Numbered from the stretch's first letter, positions 43,560 to 51,178 are shown. The stretch is 64,000 nt of DNA from Clostridia bacterium (GCA_017623475.1 JAGAPC010000020.1:1-64000); one strand, 5' to 3'. The notes: a model not told the origin generated them from the sequence alone. Numbers and translations: made by a program.

Positions 43560-44624
43560 TTAATTATATTTCTTTTTTGCGGCTTTTATTTTGCGGTCAA
43601 ACGCCGCTTTTTCCAAGGAAAATCCTCGGTATTTCTCCCAAGGGCGCAGGGGTTCTCCCATCGCGTCCTTCAAAAAGGCTTGCAGCGCGTCGAATCCGTG
43701 GGAATCGTTTGCCATCACGCAGACGCAAATATCTGCATTTTTGTCGATGAATGCCAAGGATTTACTGCCCTCGTCGTCCCCGAACTGCCAATAAAGCGTT
43801 TCTTCTCTTCCTTCAAACAGACCGATCCCCGCCGTCCATCGCAAGCCCCCGAATAACTCGATTTGAGGCTGAAGCATTTGTTCTAACGTCATGGGAGCGA
43901 GGCACTTTCGAGAGGTTTGCGGTACAAAAAGTTTATTCAAAAATAAGCAGTAATCCGTGGGTGTGGTGTAGAAAAACCTTGATGCGTTGGGCTTTTCCGC
44001 CCGAACCTTCAGATTCGCCTCTCCCTTTACGTGGGGATGGGCAAAGCGGTCGATATATTCGTCCTTCCACACGAAGGAGGTGGAGTACATCCGAAAGGGC
44101 TTGAACACCAAATTCTCCGCAAGGGTCTGAAAATCGGTCTTCGTCGCCTGTTCTATCGCCCGTTGCAGATACAACAGCGCGTAGTTGGAATAAGAAAAGG
44201 CGGTGGTGGGCATCAATTCAATATGCGTAGGCATCGTCGGGTGCTTTTTTATGGGGAATCCGGAGGTTTGGGATAAGACCGACCGTCCGGTGACGTAGTT
44301 TAAATTTCGCTCTCCGGGGAGAAAGGGTTCTGCCGTATATTCGGTCAGGGGGCGGTTTAAATCAAAAACGCCGTCTTCGTGCAATTTCCACGCAACGTAA
44401 GCTACTACGGGAGCCGCCAGCTGATCCGCCCAAAATACGCTTTCGGTCGTCAGGGGAGAGTTGTCCGTCTGGCTTTGAATCCCGGCGGCGCCTTTCAGCA
44501 GTACCGACGCTTCGCCGCAGATCGCCACGGAAATCCCCTTGCAGACCGTTCGGGTCAAAATTCCGGTCAGACGGTCGGTTAAGCCGGAACGGTACGCTTC
44601 GTTGCGGATTTTCGCGTAATTCAT
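43560..44624 (-). CDS. Beta-lactamase/esterase-fold protein lacking the SxxK nucleophile motif
   Basis: A 354-residue protein of the serine beta-lactamase-like (class C/EstB) fold. The YxN motif is present (FSYSNYALLYL, Y145-S-N147) and the C-terminal WQFGDDEGSKSLAF block corresponds to the third motif region. At the place of the catalytic S-x-x-K it reads WADQLAAPV (about residues 66-73), so the nucleophile and its lysine are gone. There is no signal peptide, so it is cytoplasmic. It may be a non-catalytic binding protein or use another residue. First gene of the minus-strand operon with topB and ddh. Confidence 0.8.
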   Translation of the reverse strand: MNYAKIRNEAYRSGLTDRLTGILTRTVCKGISVAICGEASVLLKGAAGIQSQTDNSPLTTESVFWADQLAAPVVAYVAWKLHEDGVFDLNRPLTEYTAEPFLPGERNLNYVTGRSVLSQTSGFPIKKHPTMPTHIELMPTTAFSYSNYALLYLQRAIEQATKTDFQTLAENLVFKPFRMYSTSFVWKDEYIDRFAHPHVKGEANLKVRAEKPNASRFFYTTPTDYCLFLNKLFVPQTSRKCLAPMTLEQMLQPQIELFGGLRWTAGIGLFEGREETLYWQFGDDEGSKSLAFIDKNADICVCVMANDSHGFDALQAFLKDAMGEPLRPWEKYRGFSLEKAAFDRKIKAAKKKYN

Positions 44625-44656
44625 CCAAACACCCCTCTCTTTGATTCTATTCTAAT

Positions 44657-44685
44657 ATTATAGCACTTTTTTATCATAATTGCAA
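44657..44685 (-). promoter_or_regulatory. Sigma-A promoter of the beta-lactamase-like/topB/ddh operon
   Basis: Minus strand TTGCAA (44685-44680), 17 bases, TATAAT (44662-44657). Confidence 0.78.
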
Positions 44686-44722
44686 GCGTTCTGAAAAAAT
44701 GGCACGAAAAGTTTCATTCCTA

Positions 44723-44751
44723 TTGACTTTCGGTGGGTTTTGCGGTATAAT
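44723..44751 (+). promoter_or_regulatory. Sigma-A promoter of the apbE operon
   Basis: TTGACT at 44723-44728, 17 bases, TATAAT at 44746-44751; divergent from the promoter at 44657-44685. Confidence 0.82.
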
Positions 44752-44781
44752 AGTTTTATCAAAACGAAGGAGAAATGCGTT

Positions 44782-44940
44782 GTGAAGTCCAAACAAAACC
44801 CGATCTGGGTCATTCTTTGCGCGGTTGTCTGCCTGGCGGTGGCGGTAACCCTTTTGGCTTGCCTTCCCGCCTGGAAGGGAATGGGGGATATGTCTGCCCT
44901 TCAAGGGATCATTTATACGGTGCAACAATGGCTTGCGTGA
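44782..44940 (+). CDS. 52-residue single-span membrane protein upstream of apbE
   Basis: Reads from GTG 44782 (AAGGAG 11 bases upstream): basic start (MKSKQNP), one membrane helix (IWVILCAVVCLAVAVTLLAC, about residues 8-27) and a short outer tail ending YTVQQWLA. The stop overlaps the apbE start (TGATG), a sign of translational coupling. An ATG at 44775 in a different frame would instead extend apbE by 55 residues, but that peptide looks non-biological and would bury the ApbE signal peptide. Family not recognised; its context implies a part in the flavinylation or electron-transfer apparatus. Confidence 0.65.
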   Translation: MKSKQNPIWVILCAVVCLAVAVTLLACLPAWKGMGDMSALQGIIYTVQQWLA

Positions 44941-45938
44941 TGAAACGGATCCTTTGCCTGCTTTGCGCGGTCTGCCTCTTTTTCCTGTCCGGATGCTCCG
45001 CGCGCACGACGGAGGCGCAGACCTGGGCGTACGATACCTTATGCACCGCAACCCTGTGGGGTGGGACGGATCTTGCCGCCGTATTTTCTTCTGCCGCCGC
45101 CCAAGGGCAGAGTCTTCTTTCCGAGGACGGATTGAAGCAATTCACCGCCTCCCGGGACGGAGATGCGTTGCAGATCTCTTCGGATTTATTCAAAATCCTA
45201 AACCAAGCCGGTATATTATACACCATGACCGACGGTGTCTTTGACTTGACGGTTGCTCCCCTGTCCGAGCTGTGGAGCGTCAATACCGCCACCCGCCCTC
45301 CCGACGGTCAATCTGTTGAGGAGTGCCTGGATCTGGTGGATTTTTCTTCCTTGACCGTTACCGAATCGTCCCTTACCTTTGCAAAGAAGGGAATGGGCAT
45401 CGACATCGGAAGCGTCGGCAAGGGATACGGCGCGGATTATACGGTAACTGCCTTGAAAAATGCAGGTGCAACGGCAGGGATCGTCTCCTTTGGCGGGAAC
45501 GTCGCGTTGTTCGGAACGAAGGACGGAACCCCCTTCCGCGTCGGAATTCGGGACCCGAAAGGGGAGGCGTCCGAATATTTCGGGGTTCTCTCCGTTACCG
45601 ATACCTCCATCGTCACCTCCGGGGCGTATGAACGGTATTTTGAATATACCGAAACGGTTTATCATCACTTATTGGACGCGACCACGGGCTATCCCCGTCA
45701 AAGCGACCTTCTTTCGGTGACGGTGATCTGCGCCGACGGCGCCCAGGCGGACATGATGTCCACCGCCCTGTGGCTGATGGGAAGCGAAAAGGGATGGGCG
45801 TTGTACGAGACCCTGCAGAAGACCGAGGGATTTTTACCTGCGGAGGTCATTTTCGTTTTGGAAGATCACACTGTTCGGGTCAGCGACGGAATCAGGGAAA
45901 ACTTTACCCTGACCTCGGACGAATATACGCTGGATTAG
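44940..45938 (+). CDS. apbE: FAD:protein FMN transferase (ApbE), lipoprotein form
   Basis: A 332-residue lipoprotein (signal MKRILCLLCAVCLFFLSGC; lipidated Cys about 19) that attaches FMN to a threonine or serine in secreted or membrane flavoproteins. It shows YDTLCTATLWG at the start of the domain, KGMGIDIGSVGKGYGAD, GIVSFGGNVALFG and HHLLDATTGYP, the conserved magnesium/FAD-binding series. The start overlaps the previous stop by one base. No protein with a D-x-x-(T/S)-G-A-T flavinylation motif is seen in the window, so its target is encoded elsewhere. Confidence 0.92.
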   Translation: MKRILCLLCAVCLFFLSGCSARTTEAQTWAYDTLCTATLWGGTDLAAVFSSAAAQGQSLLSEDGLKQFTASRDGDALQISSDLFKILNQAGILYTMTDGVFDLTVAPLSELWSVNTATRPPDGQSVEECLDLVDFSSLTVTESSLTFAKKGMGIDIGSVGKGYGADYTVTALKNAGATAGIVSFGGNVALFGTKDGTPFRVGIRDPKGEASEYFGVLSVTDTSIVTSGAYERYFEYTETVYHHLLDATTGYPRQSDLLSVTVICADGAQADMMSTALWLMGSEKGWALYETLQKTEGFLPAEVIFVLEDHTVRVSDGIRENFTLTSDEYTLD

Positions 45939-45948
45939 GACTGTTTTT

Positions 45949-46296
45949 ATGAGGGAAAAGGTTAAAATTTGGGATTTCGTGCTGATTGCAATCCTGGTCG
46001 CCTTGTGTCTGTCCGTTTGGTTTCTTCCCAAGGAGCAGGGCAATACCGTCTCGATCTCCGTGGATGGAACGGTCGTTGCGGTAAAAAATCTGGATCAGGA
46101 TGCGGTCGTCGATCTGTCTGACGGCACGCAGGTCTTGGTGGAAAACCGCACCGTTCGGGTGGTTCATTCCACCTGCCCCGATCATCTTTGCGAGCAGATG
46201 GGGAAAATTTCCGCCTGCGGTCAGGTGATCCTTTGCGTTCCCAACCGAATTTCCGTGGAGATTCGGGGAGAGGGGGTCGATGGTCTTGTCGGTTAA
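45949..46296 (+). CDS. NusG domain II-containing membrane-anchored protein
   Basis: A 115-residue protein with one N-terminal helix (about residues 9-26) and an extracytoplasmic NusG_II-type beta domain (about 35-110) containing VVHSTCPDHLCEQMGKIS and QVILCVPNRISVEI. Two cysteines in the C-PDHLC pattern suggest metal or disulfide chemistry. Such proteins are repeatedly found beside ApbE and Gx-transporter genes and were proposed as partners in extracytoplasmic flavin or electron-transfer systems; the function is untested here. It overlaps the next gene by 17 bases. Confidence 0.85.
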   Translation: MREKVKIWDFVLIAILVALCLSVWFLPKEQGNTVSISVDGTVVAVKNLDQDAVVDLSDGTQVLVENRTVRVVHSTCPDHLCEQMGKISACGQVILCVPNRISVEIRGEGVDGLVG

Positions 46297-46819
46297 CAAA
46301 TTATCCCCCCGCAAAATTGCCCGCATGGGGCTTTTGATGGCGGCGGCGCTGATTTTGTCCTGGGTGGAGGCGGTGTTGCCCTTTCAGATTCCCATTCCCG
46401 GGGTCAAATTGGGCTTTGCCAACATTATTACCCTTGTCGTTCTGTATCAGTATTCTTTCCCGACGGCGTTGCTGTTCGGGATTCTTCGGGTACTGTTGAG
46501 TTCTTTGTTCCTCGGGCGGTTGTCGGGGGTATTGTTTGGTCTTTGCGGAACGCTTCTTTCGGTTTGCGGTATGGCGTTTTTGAAGCGGTGCCGTTGCTTT
46601 TCTTCCTTGTCCGTCAGTGCCGCCGGGGCGATTTTGCACGGTGTTGGGCAGCTGACCGTGGCTTCGGTCCTGCTGACGCCTTCTGTCTGGACGATGCTCC
46701 CTCTCATGGGCATTTCCTCTGCCTTTTGCGGGATCATTACCTGGATTCCCCTGAAGATTTTAGGGCGTTACGAGGTCGTTTTTCCCTCCGACGGAGGAAA
46801 AAGTTTGAACAAAGATTAA
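46280..46819 (+). CDS. Gx transporter family membrane protein (Hpre_diP_synt_I)
   Basis: A 179-residue protein with five to six membrane segments; the RMGLLMAAALILSWVEAVLP start, PGVKLGFANIITLV (about residues 40-53) and RVLLSSLFLGRLSG are typical of the family once labelled heptaprenyl diphosphate synthase component I and now considered an ECF-like S component. The label as a prenyl synthase is probably wrong. It ends the apbE-NusG_II-Gx set, often associated with flavin- or quinone-based electron export. The start ATG 46280 lies inside the preceding gene, behind GGGGAGAGG. Confidence 0.87.
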   Translation: MVLSVNKLSPRKIARMGLLMAAALILSWVEAVLPFQIPIPGVKLGFANIITLVVLYQYSFPTALLFGILRVLLSSLFLGRLSGVLFGLCGTLLSVCGMAFLKRCRCFSSLSVSAAGAILHGVGQLTVASVLLTPSVWTMLPLMGISSAFCGIITWIPLKILGRYEVVFPSDGGKSLNKD

Positions 46820-46835
46820 AACATTGGAAAAACGC

Positions 46836-46864
46836 TTGCAAAATCGGGTAAAATATGGTATAAT
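46836..46864 (+). promoter_or_regulatory. Sigma-A promoter of the pgk-tpiA-gpmI operon
   Basis: TTGCAA at 46836-46841, 17 bases, TATAAT at 46859-46864; about 70 bases of leader to pgk. Confidence 0.8.
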
Positions 46865-46938
46865 ATCCGGTGGACGAGAATCGTCCGTTTTTATCCCTGT
46901 TACTCAACTCAAAATTTATCAGAGGAGTGAATGATAAA

Positions 46939-48138
46939 ATGAATTACAACAAGAAAAACGTGGAAGACATCGCCGTTGCCGGCAAAACCGTCTTGGTTCG
47001 TTGCGATTTCAACGTCCCCCTGAAGGACGGCGTCATCACCAGCGACAAGCGGATCGTCGAGGCTCTCCCCACCATCAAGTATCTGATGGGACAGGGCGCA
47101 AAGGTCATTCTTTGCTCTCACATGGGCAAGCCCAAGGGCGAAGTGATCCCCAAGTATTCTCTGGCACCCGTTGCCGCCCGTCTGACCGAGCTTTTGGGCG
47201 TTAACGTCCCCCTCGCCGCCGACACCATCGGCGCTGACGCAAAGGCAAAGGCCGCCGCGTTGAAGAACGGCGAAGTAATGCTTCTGGAAAACACCCGTTT
47301 CGACAAGCGGGAAGAAAAGAACGATCCCGAATTCGCCAAGGAAATGGCTTCCATGGCTGAAATTTACGTCAACGACGCCTTCGGTGCGGCTCACCGTGCC
47401 CACGCTTCCACCGCCGGCGTTGCCGCTTATCTCCCTGCCGTTTGCGGTTATCTGATTCAAAAGGAAATCGGCGTTATGGGTAAGGCTCTTGCCGATCCCG
47501 AACGTCCCTTCGTTGCCATTTTGGGCGGTGCAAAGGTTGCCGATAAGCTGAACGTTATCGACAATCTTCTGACCAAGGTTGACACCCTCATCATCGGCGG
47601 CGGTATGGCTTATACCTTCCTTGCCGCACAGGGATATTCCGTCGGTACTTCCCTTTTGGACGAATCCAAATTGGAATACTGCCGCAATATGCTGAAGAAG
47701 GCAGAAGAAAAGGGCGTCAAGCTCCTTCTTCCCATCGATACCGTAATCACCGAATCCTTCCCCGATCCCATCGATGCGGAAATCGACGTTGAGGTCGTTG
47801 CCTCCAACCAAATTCCCGCTGACAAGATGGGTCTGGATATCGGTCCCAAGACTCGTGAATTGTTCGCTGATGCTGCTAAATCCGCCAAGACTGTTGTCTG
47901 GAACGGACCTATGGGCGTGTTTGAAAATCCCACCCTGGCACAGGGCACCATCGCCGTTGCCAAGGCGCTGGCAGAATCGGAAGCTACCACCATCGTCGGC
48001 GGAGGAGACTCTGCTGCCGCTTGCGAACAGCTGGGCTTTGCTTCCAAAATCACCCACATTTCCACCGGCGGCGGCGCTTCCCTGGAATTCCTGGAAGGTC
48101 TCGAACTGCCCGGAATCGCCTGCCTGCAGGACAAATAA
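46939..48138 (+). CDS. pgk: Phosphoglycerate kinase
   Basis: Glycolytic ATP-forming kinase, 399 residues. It starts [11 protein letters not shown], then [37 protein letters not shown], the C-terminal [15 protein letters not shown] and the ATP-binding [13 protein letters not shown]. Complete and of normal length. ATG 46939 follows GAGGAGTGA; the longer frame from 46870 lies close to the promoter and has no site. Its codons are dominated by preferred C-ending forms, typical of a highly expressed gene. No gap gene lies next to it. Confidence 0.97.
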   Translation: MNYNKKNVEDIAVAGKTVLVRCDFNVPLKDGVITSDKRIVEALPTIKYLMGQGAKVILCSHMGKPKGEVIPKYSLAPVAARLTELLGVNVPLAADTIGADAKAKAAALKNGEVMLLENTRFDKREEKNDPEFAKEMASMAEIYVNDAFGAAHRAHASTAGVAAYLPAVCGYLIQKEIGVMGKALADPERPFVAILGGAKVADKLNVIDNLLTKVDTLIIGGGMAYTFLAAQGYSVGTSLLDESKLEYCRNMLKKAEEKGVKLLLPIDTVITESFPDPIDAEIDVEVVASNQIPADKMGLDIGPKTRELFADAAKSAKTVVWNGPMGVFENPTLAQGTIAVAKALAESEATTIVGGGDSAAACEQLGFASKITHISTGGGASLEFLEGLELPGIACLQDK

Positions 48139-48209
48139 GTTAACCAAAATAAATTTACTGCACAGAGGCAAACTGTCTCTGTGCAGGATTTTGAATAGGA
48201 GAAATGAAC

Positions 48210-48977
48210 ATGAATACCGAATTGAGAAGAACTGTTATCGCCGGCAACTGGAAGATGAACAAAACCCCTTCCGAAACCACCGCTTTTATTAAGGAATTGG
48301 CTCCCTGTGTTGCCGATGCTACTTGCGACGTGGTCTGCTGCGTTCCTTACGTTTGCTTGCAGAACGCCATCGAAGCCGCAAAAGGCACCAACATTAAGAT
48401 CGGTGCTCAAAATATGCACTACGAAGCAAAGGGCGCTTACACCGGCGAAATCGCCGCTGATATGTTGAACGATCTTGGCGTGGAATACGTCATCATCGGT
48501 CACAGCGAACGCCGTCAGTATTATGCGGAAACCGACGAATCCTGCAATAAAAAGGTTCTCGCGGCTCTCGAAGCAGGTCTGAAGGTCATCCTTTGCGTTG
48601 GTGAACTGAAGGAACAAAGACTTCAGGGCGTTACCAACGAAGTTGTCGGTATGCAGACCAAAATCGCTCTTCAGAACGTGAAGGCGGAGGATCTGAAAAA
48701 CGTCATCATCGCTTACGAACCCGTTTGGGCAATCGGAACCGGTCTTACCGCCACTGCGGATCAGGCTGACGAAACCAACGGTGCCGTTCGTGCCGCCGTT
48801 GCGGAAGTTTACGGCAAAGACGTTGCCGAAACCGTTACCGTTCAGTACGGTGGTTCTATGAACGCCGGCAACGCTGACGAACTTTTGGCAAAATACAATG
48901 TTGACGGTGGTTTGATCGGTGGCGCTTCTCTGAAAGTTCCCGATTTCACCGCTATCGTCAAATCCGCTTCCAAATAA
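48210..48977 (+). CDS. tpiA: Triosephosphate isomerase
   Basis: Interconverts dihydroxyacetone phosphate and glyceraldehyde 3-phosphate. The 255-residue TIM barrel has VIAGNWKMNKT (catalytic Lys), VIIGHSERRQYYAETDE (catalytic His) and IAYEPVWAIGTG (catalytic Glu). ATG 48210 is 8 bases from AGGAG; an ATG six bases earlier is too close to it. In the 71-base gap after pgk the sequence GCACAGAG...CTCTGTGC forms a small hairpin without a T-run. Confidence 0.97.
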   Translation: MNTELRRTVIAGNWKMNKTPSETTAFIKELAPCVADATCDVVCCVPYVCLQNAIEAAKGTNIKIGAQNMHYEAKGAYTGEIAADMLNDLGVEYVIIGHSERRQYYAETDESCNKKVLAALEAGLKVILCVGELKEQRLQGVTNEVVGMQTKIALQNVKAEDLKNVIIAYEPVWAIGTGLTATADQADETNGAVRAAVAEVYGKDVAETVTVQYGGSMNAGNADELLAKYNVDGGLIGGASLKVPDFTAIVKSASK

Positions 48978-48989
48978 GGGAGAATTAAG

Positions 48990-50522
48990 ATGAAAAAACC
49001 TCTCGTTCTTTGCATTATGGACGGTTTTGGATTCAATGACGTTGAAAAAGTCAACGCCATCAAAGCCGCCAATACCCCCAACCTGGACAAGATCTTTTCC
49101 ACCTATCCCACCACCCAGATCGGTGCTTCCGGTATGGACGTGGGTCTGCCCGACGGACAGATGGGTAACTCCGAAGTCGGTCACACCAATATCGGTGCCG
49201 GCAGAGTGGTGTATCAGGAATTGACCCGGATCACCAAAGCCGCCAAGGAAGGGGCTTTGATGACCAACGAAGCCTTGGTCAAAGCCATGGAAAATTGCAA
49301 GGCAAAAAATTCTGCTCTGCATTTGATGGGTCTTTTGTCCGACGGTGGGGTTCACTCTCATATTGAACACCTTTATGCCTTGGTTCGCATGGCAAAAGAG
49401 TTTGGACTTTCCAAAATTTTCATTCACGCTCTGTTGGACGGACGTGATGTTCCCCCCGCTTCCGCCGCCGATTTCATTGACGCCGCAAATGCGGAATTCG
49501 CAAAAATCGGTGCCGGCAAAATCGCTACCGTCATGGGACGTTTTTATGGGATGGATCGGGATAACCGCTGGGATCGGGTCGGCAAAGCTTACGCCGCTTT
49601 GGTCTACGGAGAAGGAAATACCACCGACGATGCCGCCGCCGCAGTCCGAACCTCTTATGAGACGGTTGACGAGGACGGAAAGCATCTGACCGACGAATTC
49701 GTCCTTCCCACCGTGGTCAACGGAACCGATCGTATCGCTTCCGGAGATAGCGTGATCTTCTTTAACTTCCGCCCCGACCGGGCGCGGGAAATTACCCGTA
49801 CCTTCGTCGATCCCGAATTCAACGGCTTTGAACGGAAGGGCGGGATGTTGGACGTGTTCTACGTCTGCATGACCCAGTACGATGCGTCGATGCCCAACGT
49901 GGAAGTTGCCTTCAAGCCCCAATCCTTGGCAAATACCTTGGGGGAATACCTCTCCAAGCAGAATATGACCCAGTTGCGGATCGCCGAAACCGAAAAATAC
50001 GCCCACGTTACCTTCTTCTTTAACGGTGGCGTGGAAGTGGAATACCCTGGGGAAGACCGGATTTTGGTCGCTTCCCCCAAAGTTGCAACCTACGATCTTC
50101 AGCCGGAAATGAGCGCTGTTCCCGTCTGCGATAAGGTGGTCGATGCCATCAATAGCGGAAAATACGACGTGGTGATTCTGAACTACGCCAACTGCGATAT
50201 GGTCGGTCATACCGGCATTTTCGAAGCCGCCGTCAAGGCGGTGGAAACCGTCGATACCTGCGTGGGCAGAACCGCCCAAGCCGTTCTGAATATGGGCGGC
50301 GTGATGCTTCTGACCGCCGACCACGGCAACGCCGATTGCATGATCGCCGAGGACGGATCTCCCTTTACCGCACATACCACCAACCCCGTGCCCTTTGCCG
50401 TGATCGGAAAAGATTGCCAACTGCGGGAAGGCGGCAAACTGTGCGATATTTCCCCCACCATCCTCAAGCTTCTGAACCTCGCCCAACCCACCGAAATGGA
50501 CGGCGAAAGCATTATTCTGTAA
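48990..50522 (+). CDS. gpmI: 2,3-Bisphosphoglycerate-independent phosphoglycerate mutase
   Basis: A 510-residue manganese enzyme of the alkaline-phosphatase superfamily that interconverts 3- and 2-phosphoglycerate. Features: CIMDGFGF (metal Asp), MGNSEVGHTNIGAGRVVYQ (phosphorylated Ser), DGRDVPP, ADHGNADCM and FTAHTTNPVPF. In spore formers this Mn2+-dependent form is the pH-sensitive enzyme that lets 3-phosphoglycerate accumulate in spores. GGGAGAATTAAG lies before the ATG, 12 bases after tpiA. Complete. Confidence 0.97.
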   Translation: MKKPLVLCIMDGFGFNDVEKVNAIKAANTPNLDKIFSTYPTTQIGASGMDVGLPDGQMGNSEVGHTNIGAGRVVYQELTRITKAAKEGALMTNEALVKAMENCKAKNSALHLMGLLSDGGVHSHIEHLYALVRMAKEFGLSKIFIHALLDGRDVPPASAADFIDAANAEFAKIGAGKIATVMGRFYGMDRDNRWDRVGKAYAALVYGEGNTTDDAAAAVRTSYETVDEDGKHLTDEFVLPTVVNGTDRIASGDSVIFFNFRPDRAREITRTFVDPEFNGFERKGGMLDVFYVCMTQYDASMPNVEVAFKPQSLANTLGEYLSKQNMTQLRIAETEKYAHVTFFFNGGVEVEYPGEDRILVASPKVATYDLQPEMSAVPVCDKVVDAINSGKYDVVILNYANCDMVGHTGIFEAAVKAVETVDTCVGRTAQAVLNMGGVMLLTADHGNADCMIAEDGSPFTAHTTNPVPFAVIGKDCQLREGGKLCDISPTILKLLNLAQPTEMDGESIIL

Positions 50523-50543
50523 TTAGTTTGCGGGAGTTTTTAT

Positions 50544-50686
50544 GTTCTTCTTTCTTTTCAGGAGAAAAGAAAGAAGAGCCAGCCTCTGCATAAGTATCGA
50601 CCATCGAAAAATTCGGCGTCTTTGACTTGAATTTTTCGGGTCTCACTTAAAAGAAAAGCCAAACCCCGGCGGATTCCATCCGCCGG
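50544..50686. repeat. Dispersed double-hairpin repeat, copy 2 (reverse orientation)
   Basis: TTCTTCTTTCTTTTC (50545-50559) pairs with GAAAAGAAAGAAGAG (50564-50578); CGAAAAATTC...GAATTTTTCG forms a second stem (50604-50638); AAAAGAAAAGCC precedes CCGGCGGAT-TCC-ATCCGCCGG (50666-50686). The order is the mirror of copies 1 and 3. The first hairpin follows gpmI and may act as its terminator. Confidence 0.65.
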
Positions 50687-50705
50687 AAAAAACCGAAATA
50701 TTTTA

Positions 50706-50731
50706 GACCGATCTGTATTCACAGATCGGTC
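50706..50731. repeat. Perfect hairpin between repeat copy 2 and the toxin-antitoxin locus
   Basis: GACCGATCTGT-ATTC-ACAGATCGGTC, eleven-base perfect arms. The following bases (CATTATTG) are not a proper T-run, so terminator function is uncertain. Confidence 0.6.
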
Positions 50732-50765
50732 ATTATTGTATATAAAAAAAGAAATGCAAAATCTC

Positions 50766-50794
50766 TTGCATTTCGACAAAATATATGTTATAAT
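50766..50794 (+). promoter_or_regulatory. Promoter for the type I toxin mRNA
   Basis: TTGCAT at 50766-50771, 17 bases, TATAAT at 50789-50794; the mRNA would start near 50801 with GGTGCTGACC. Confidence 0.78.
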
Positions 50795-50857
50795 GTATCC
50801 GGTGCTGACCTACACGGTAGGCGGTTAACTTCTTGCCCTCGAAAGGGGGCTGTGCCT

Positions 50858-50953
50858 ATGGATTACGTAACGTTGCAGGATCTATTCCAGTACAGTCTCG
50901 TTATAATCGAAATTATAGCGATTGTAATCACTATTGCATATAAAAAGAAATAA
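50858..50953 (+). CDS. 31-residue hydrophobic peptide, putative holin-like type I toxin
   Basis: A tiny reading frame beginning MDYVTLQDLFQYS, with a single hydrophobic segment (about residues 14-28) and a KKK end, the standard shape of Firmicute type I membrane toxins (TxpA, BsrG, putative holin-like toxin family). AAAGGGGG lies 9 bases before the ATG. The stop codon sits inside a 15-base hairpin arm. An opposing promoter at 51042-51070 would make an RNA that covers the 3' end and, through an inverted repeat, matches the 5' leader. The type I assignment rests on the whole arrangement, which I recognise from other Firmicutes; toxicity is inferred. Confidence 0.72.
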   Translation: MDYVTLQDLFQYSLVIIEIIAIVITIAYKKK

Positions 50954-51035
50954 CCGCCCTTCGACCAAAAAGTTGCGGTTATTTCTTTTAACCAAATCTT
51001 GAGGGCGTAACCGTCTATCGGTCAGCGCCTTTTCT
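50940..51035 (-). ncRNA. Putative antitoxin RNA, antisense to the toxin mRNA 3' end
   Basis: Predicted from the consensus promoter at 51070-51042 to a hairpin whose arms are 50989-50975 and 50957-50943 (15 perfect pairs) ending in TTTTT on this strand. The RNA would be about 95 bases. It starts with a segment (CGCTGACC...GGTTACGCCCTC) matching the sense of the toxin leader GGTGCTGACC...GGTTA..GCCCTC, i.e. the locus ends form an inverted repeat. Exact ends are inferred. Confidence 0.65.
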
Positions 51036-51041
51036 ATTATC

Positions 51042-51070
51042 ATTATACACGATTCCGAGGGATTTGTCAA
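51042..51070 (-). promoter_or_regulatory. Perfect consensus promoter for the antitoxin RNA
   Basis: Minus strand TTGACA (51070-51065), 17 bases, TATAAT (51047-51042). It is stronger than the opposing toxin promoter, as expected for an RNA antitoxin. Confidence 0.83.
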
Positions 51071-51091
51071 CCCCTTTTCGGAAATTTCTTT

Positions 51092-51165
51092 CCGGCGTGA
51101 GGAATCACGCCGGATTCGGCTTTTCTTTTTGGTACTTTTTCTTTTCTCCCGAAAAGAAAAAGTAC
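51092..51165. repeat. Dispersed double-hairpin repeat, copy 3
   Basis: CCGGCGTGA-GGAA-TCACGCCGG (51092-51113), GGCTTTTCTTTTTG, then GTACTTTTTCTTTTC (51132-51146) and its complement (51151-51165). Same order as copy 1; the second hairpin lies just beyond the hisIE stop and may end the his operon. Confidence 0.72.
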
Positions 51166-51178
51166 ATACCCCCTCGTC

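Noticed and set aside
47610-50486. Very long open frame (958 codons) on the minus strand opposite tpiA and gpmI
   Set aside because: It lies opposite three well-defined glycolytic genes; its translation is low-complexity and Gly/Phe-rich with no domain, as expected from a mirror of strongly biased codons in highly expressed genes.
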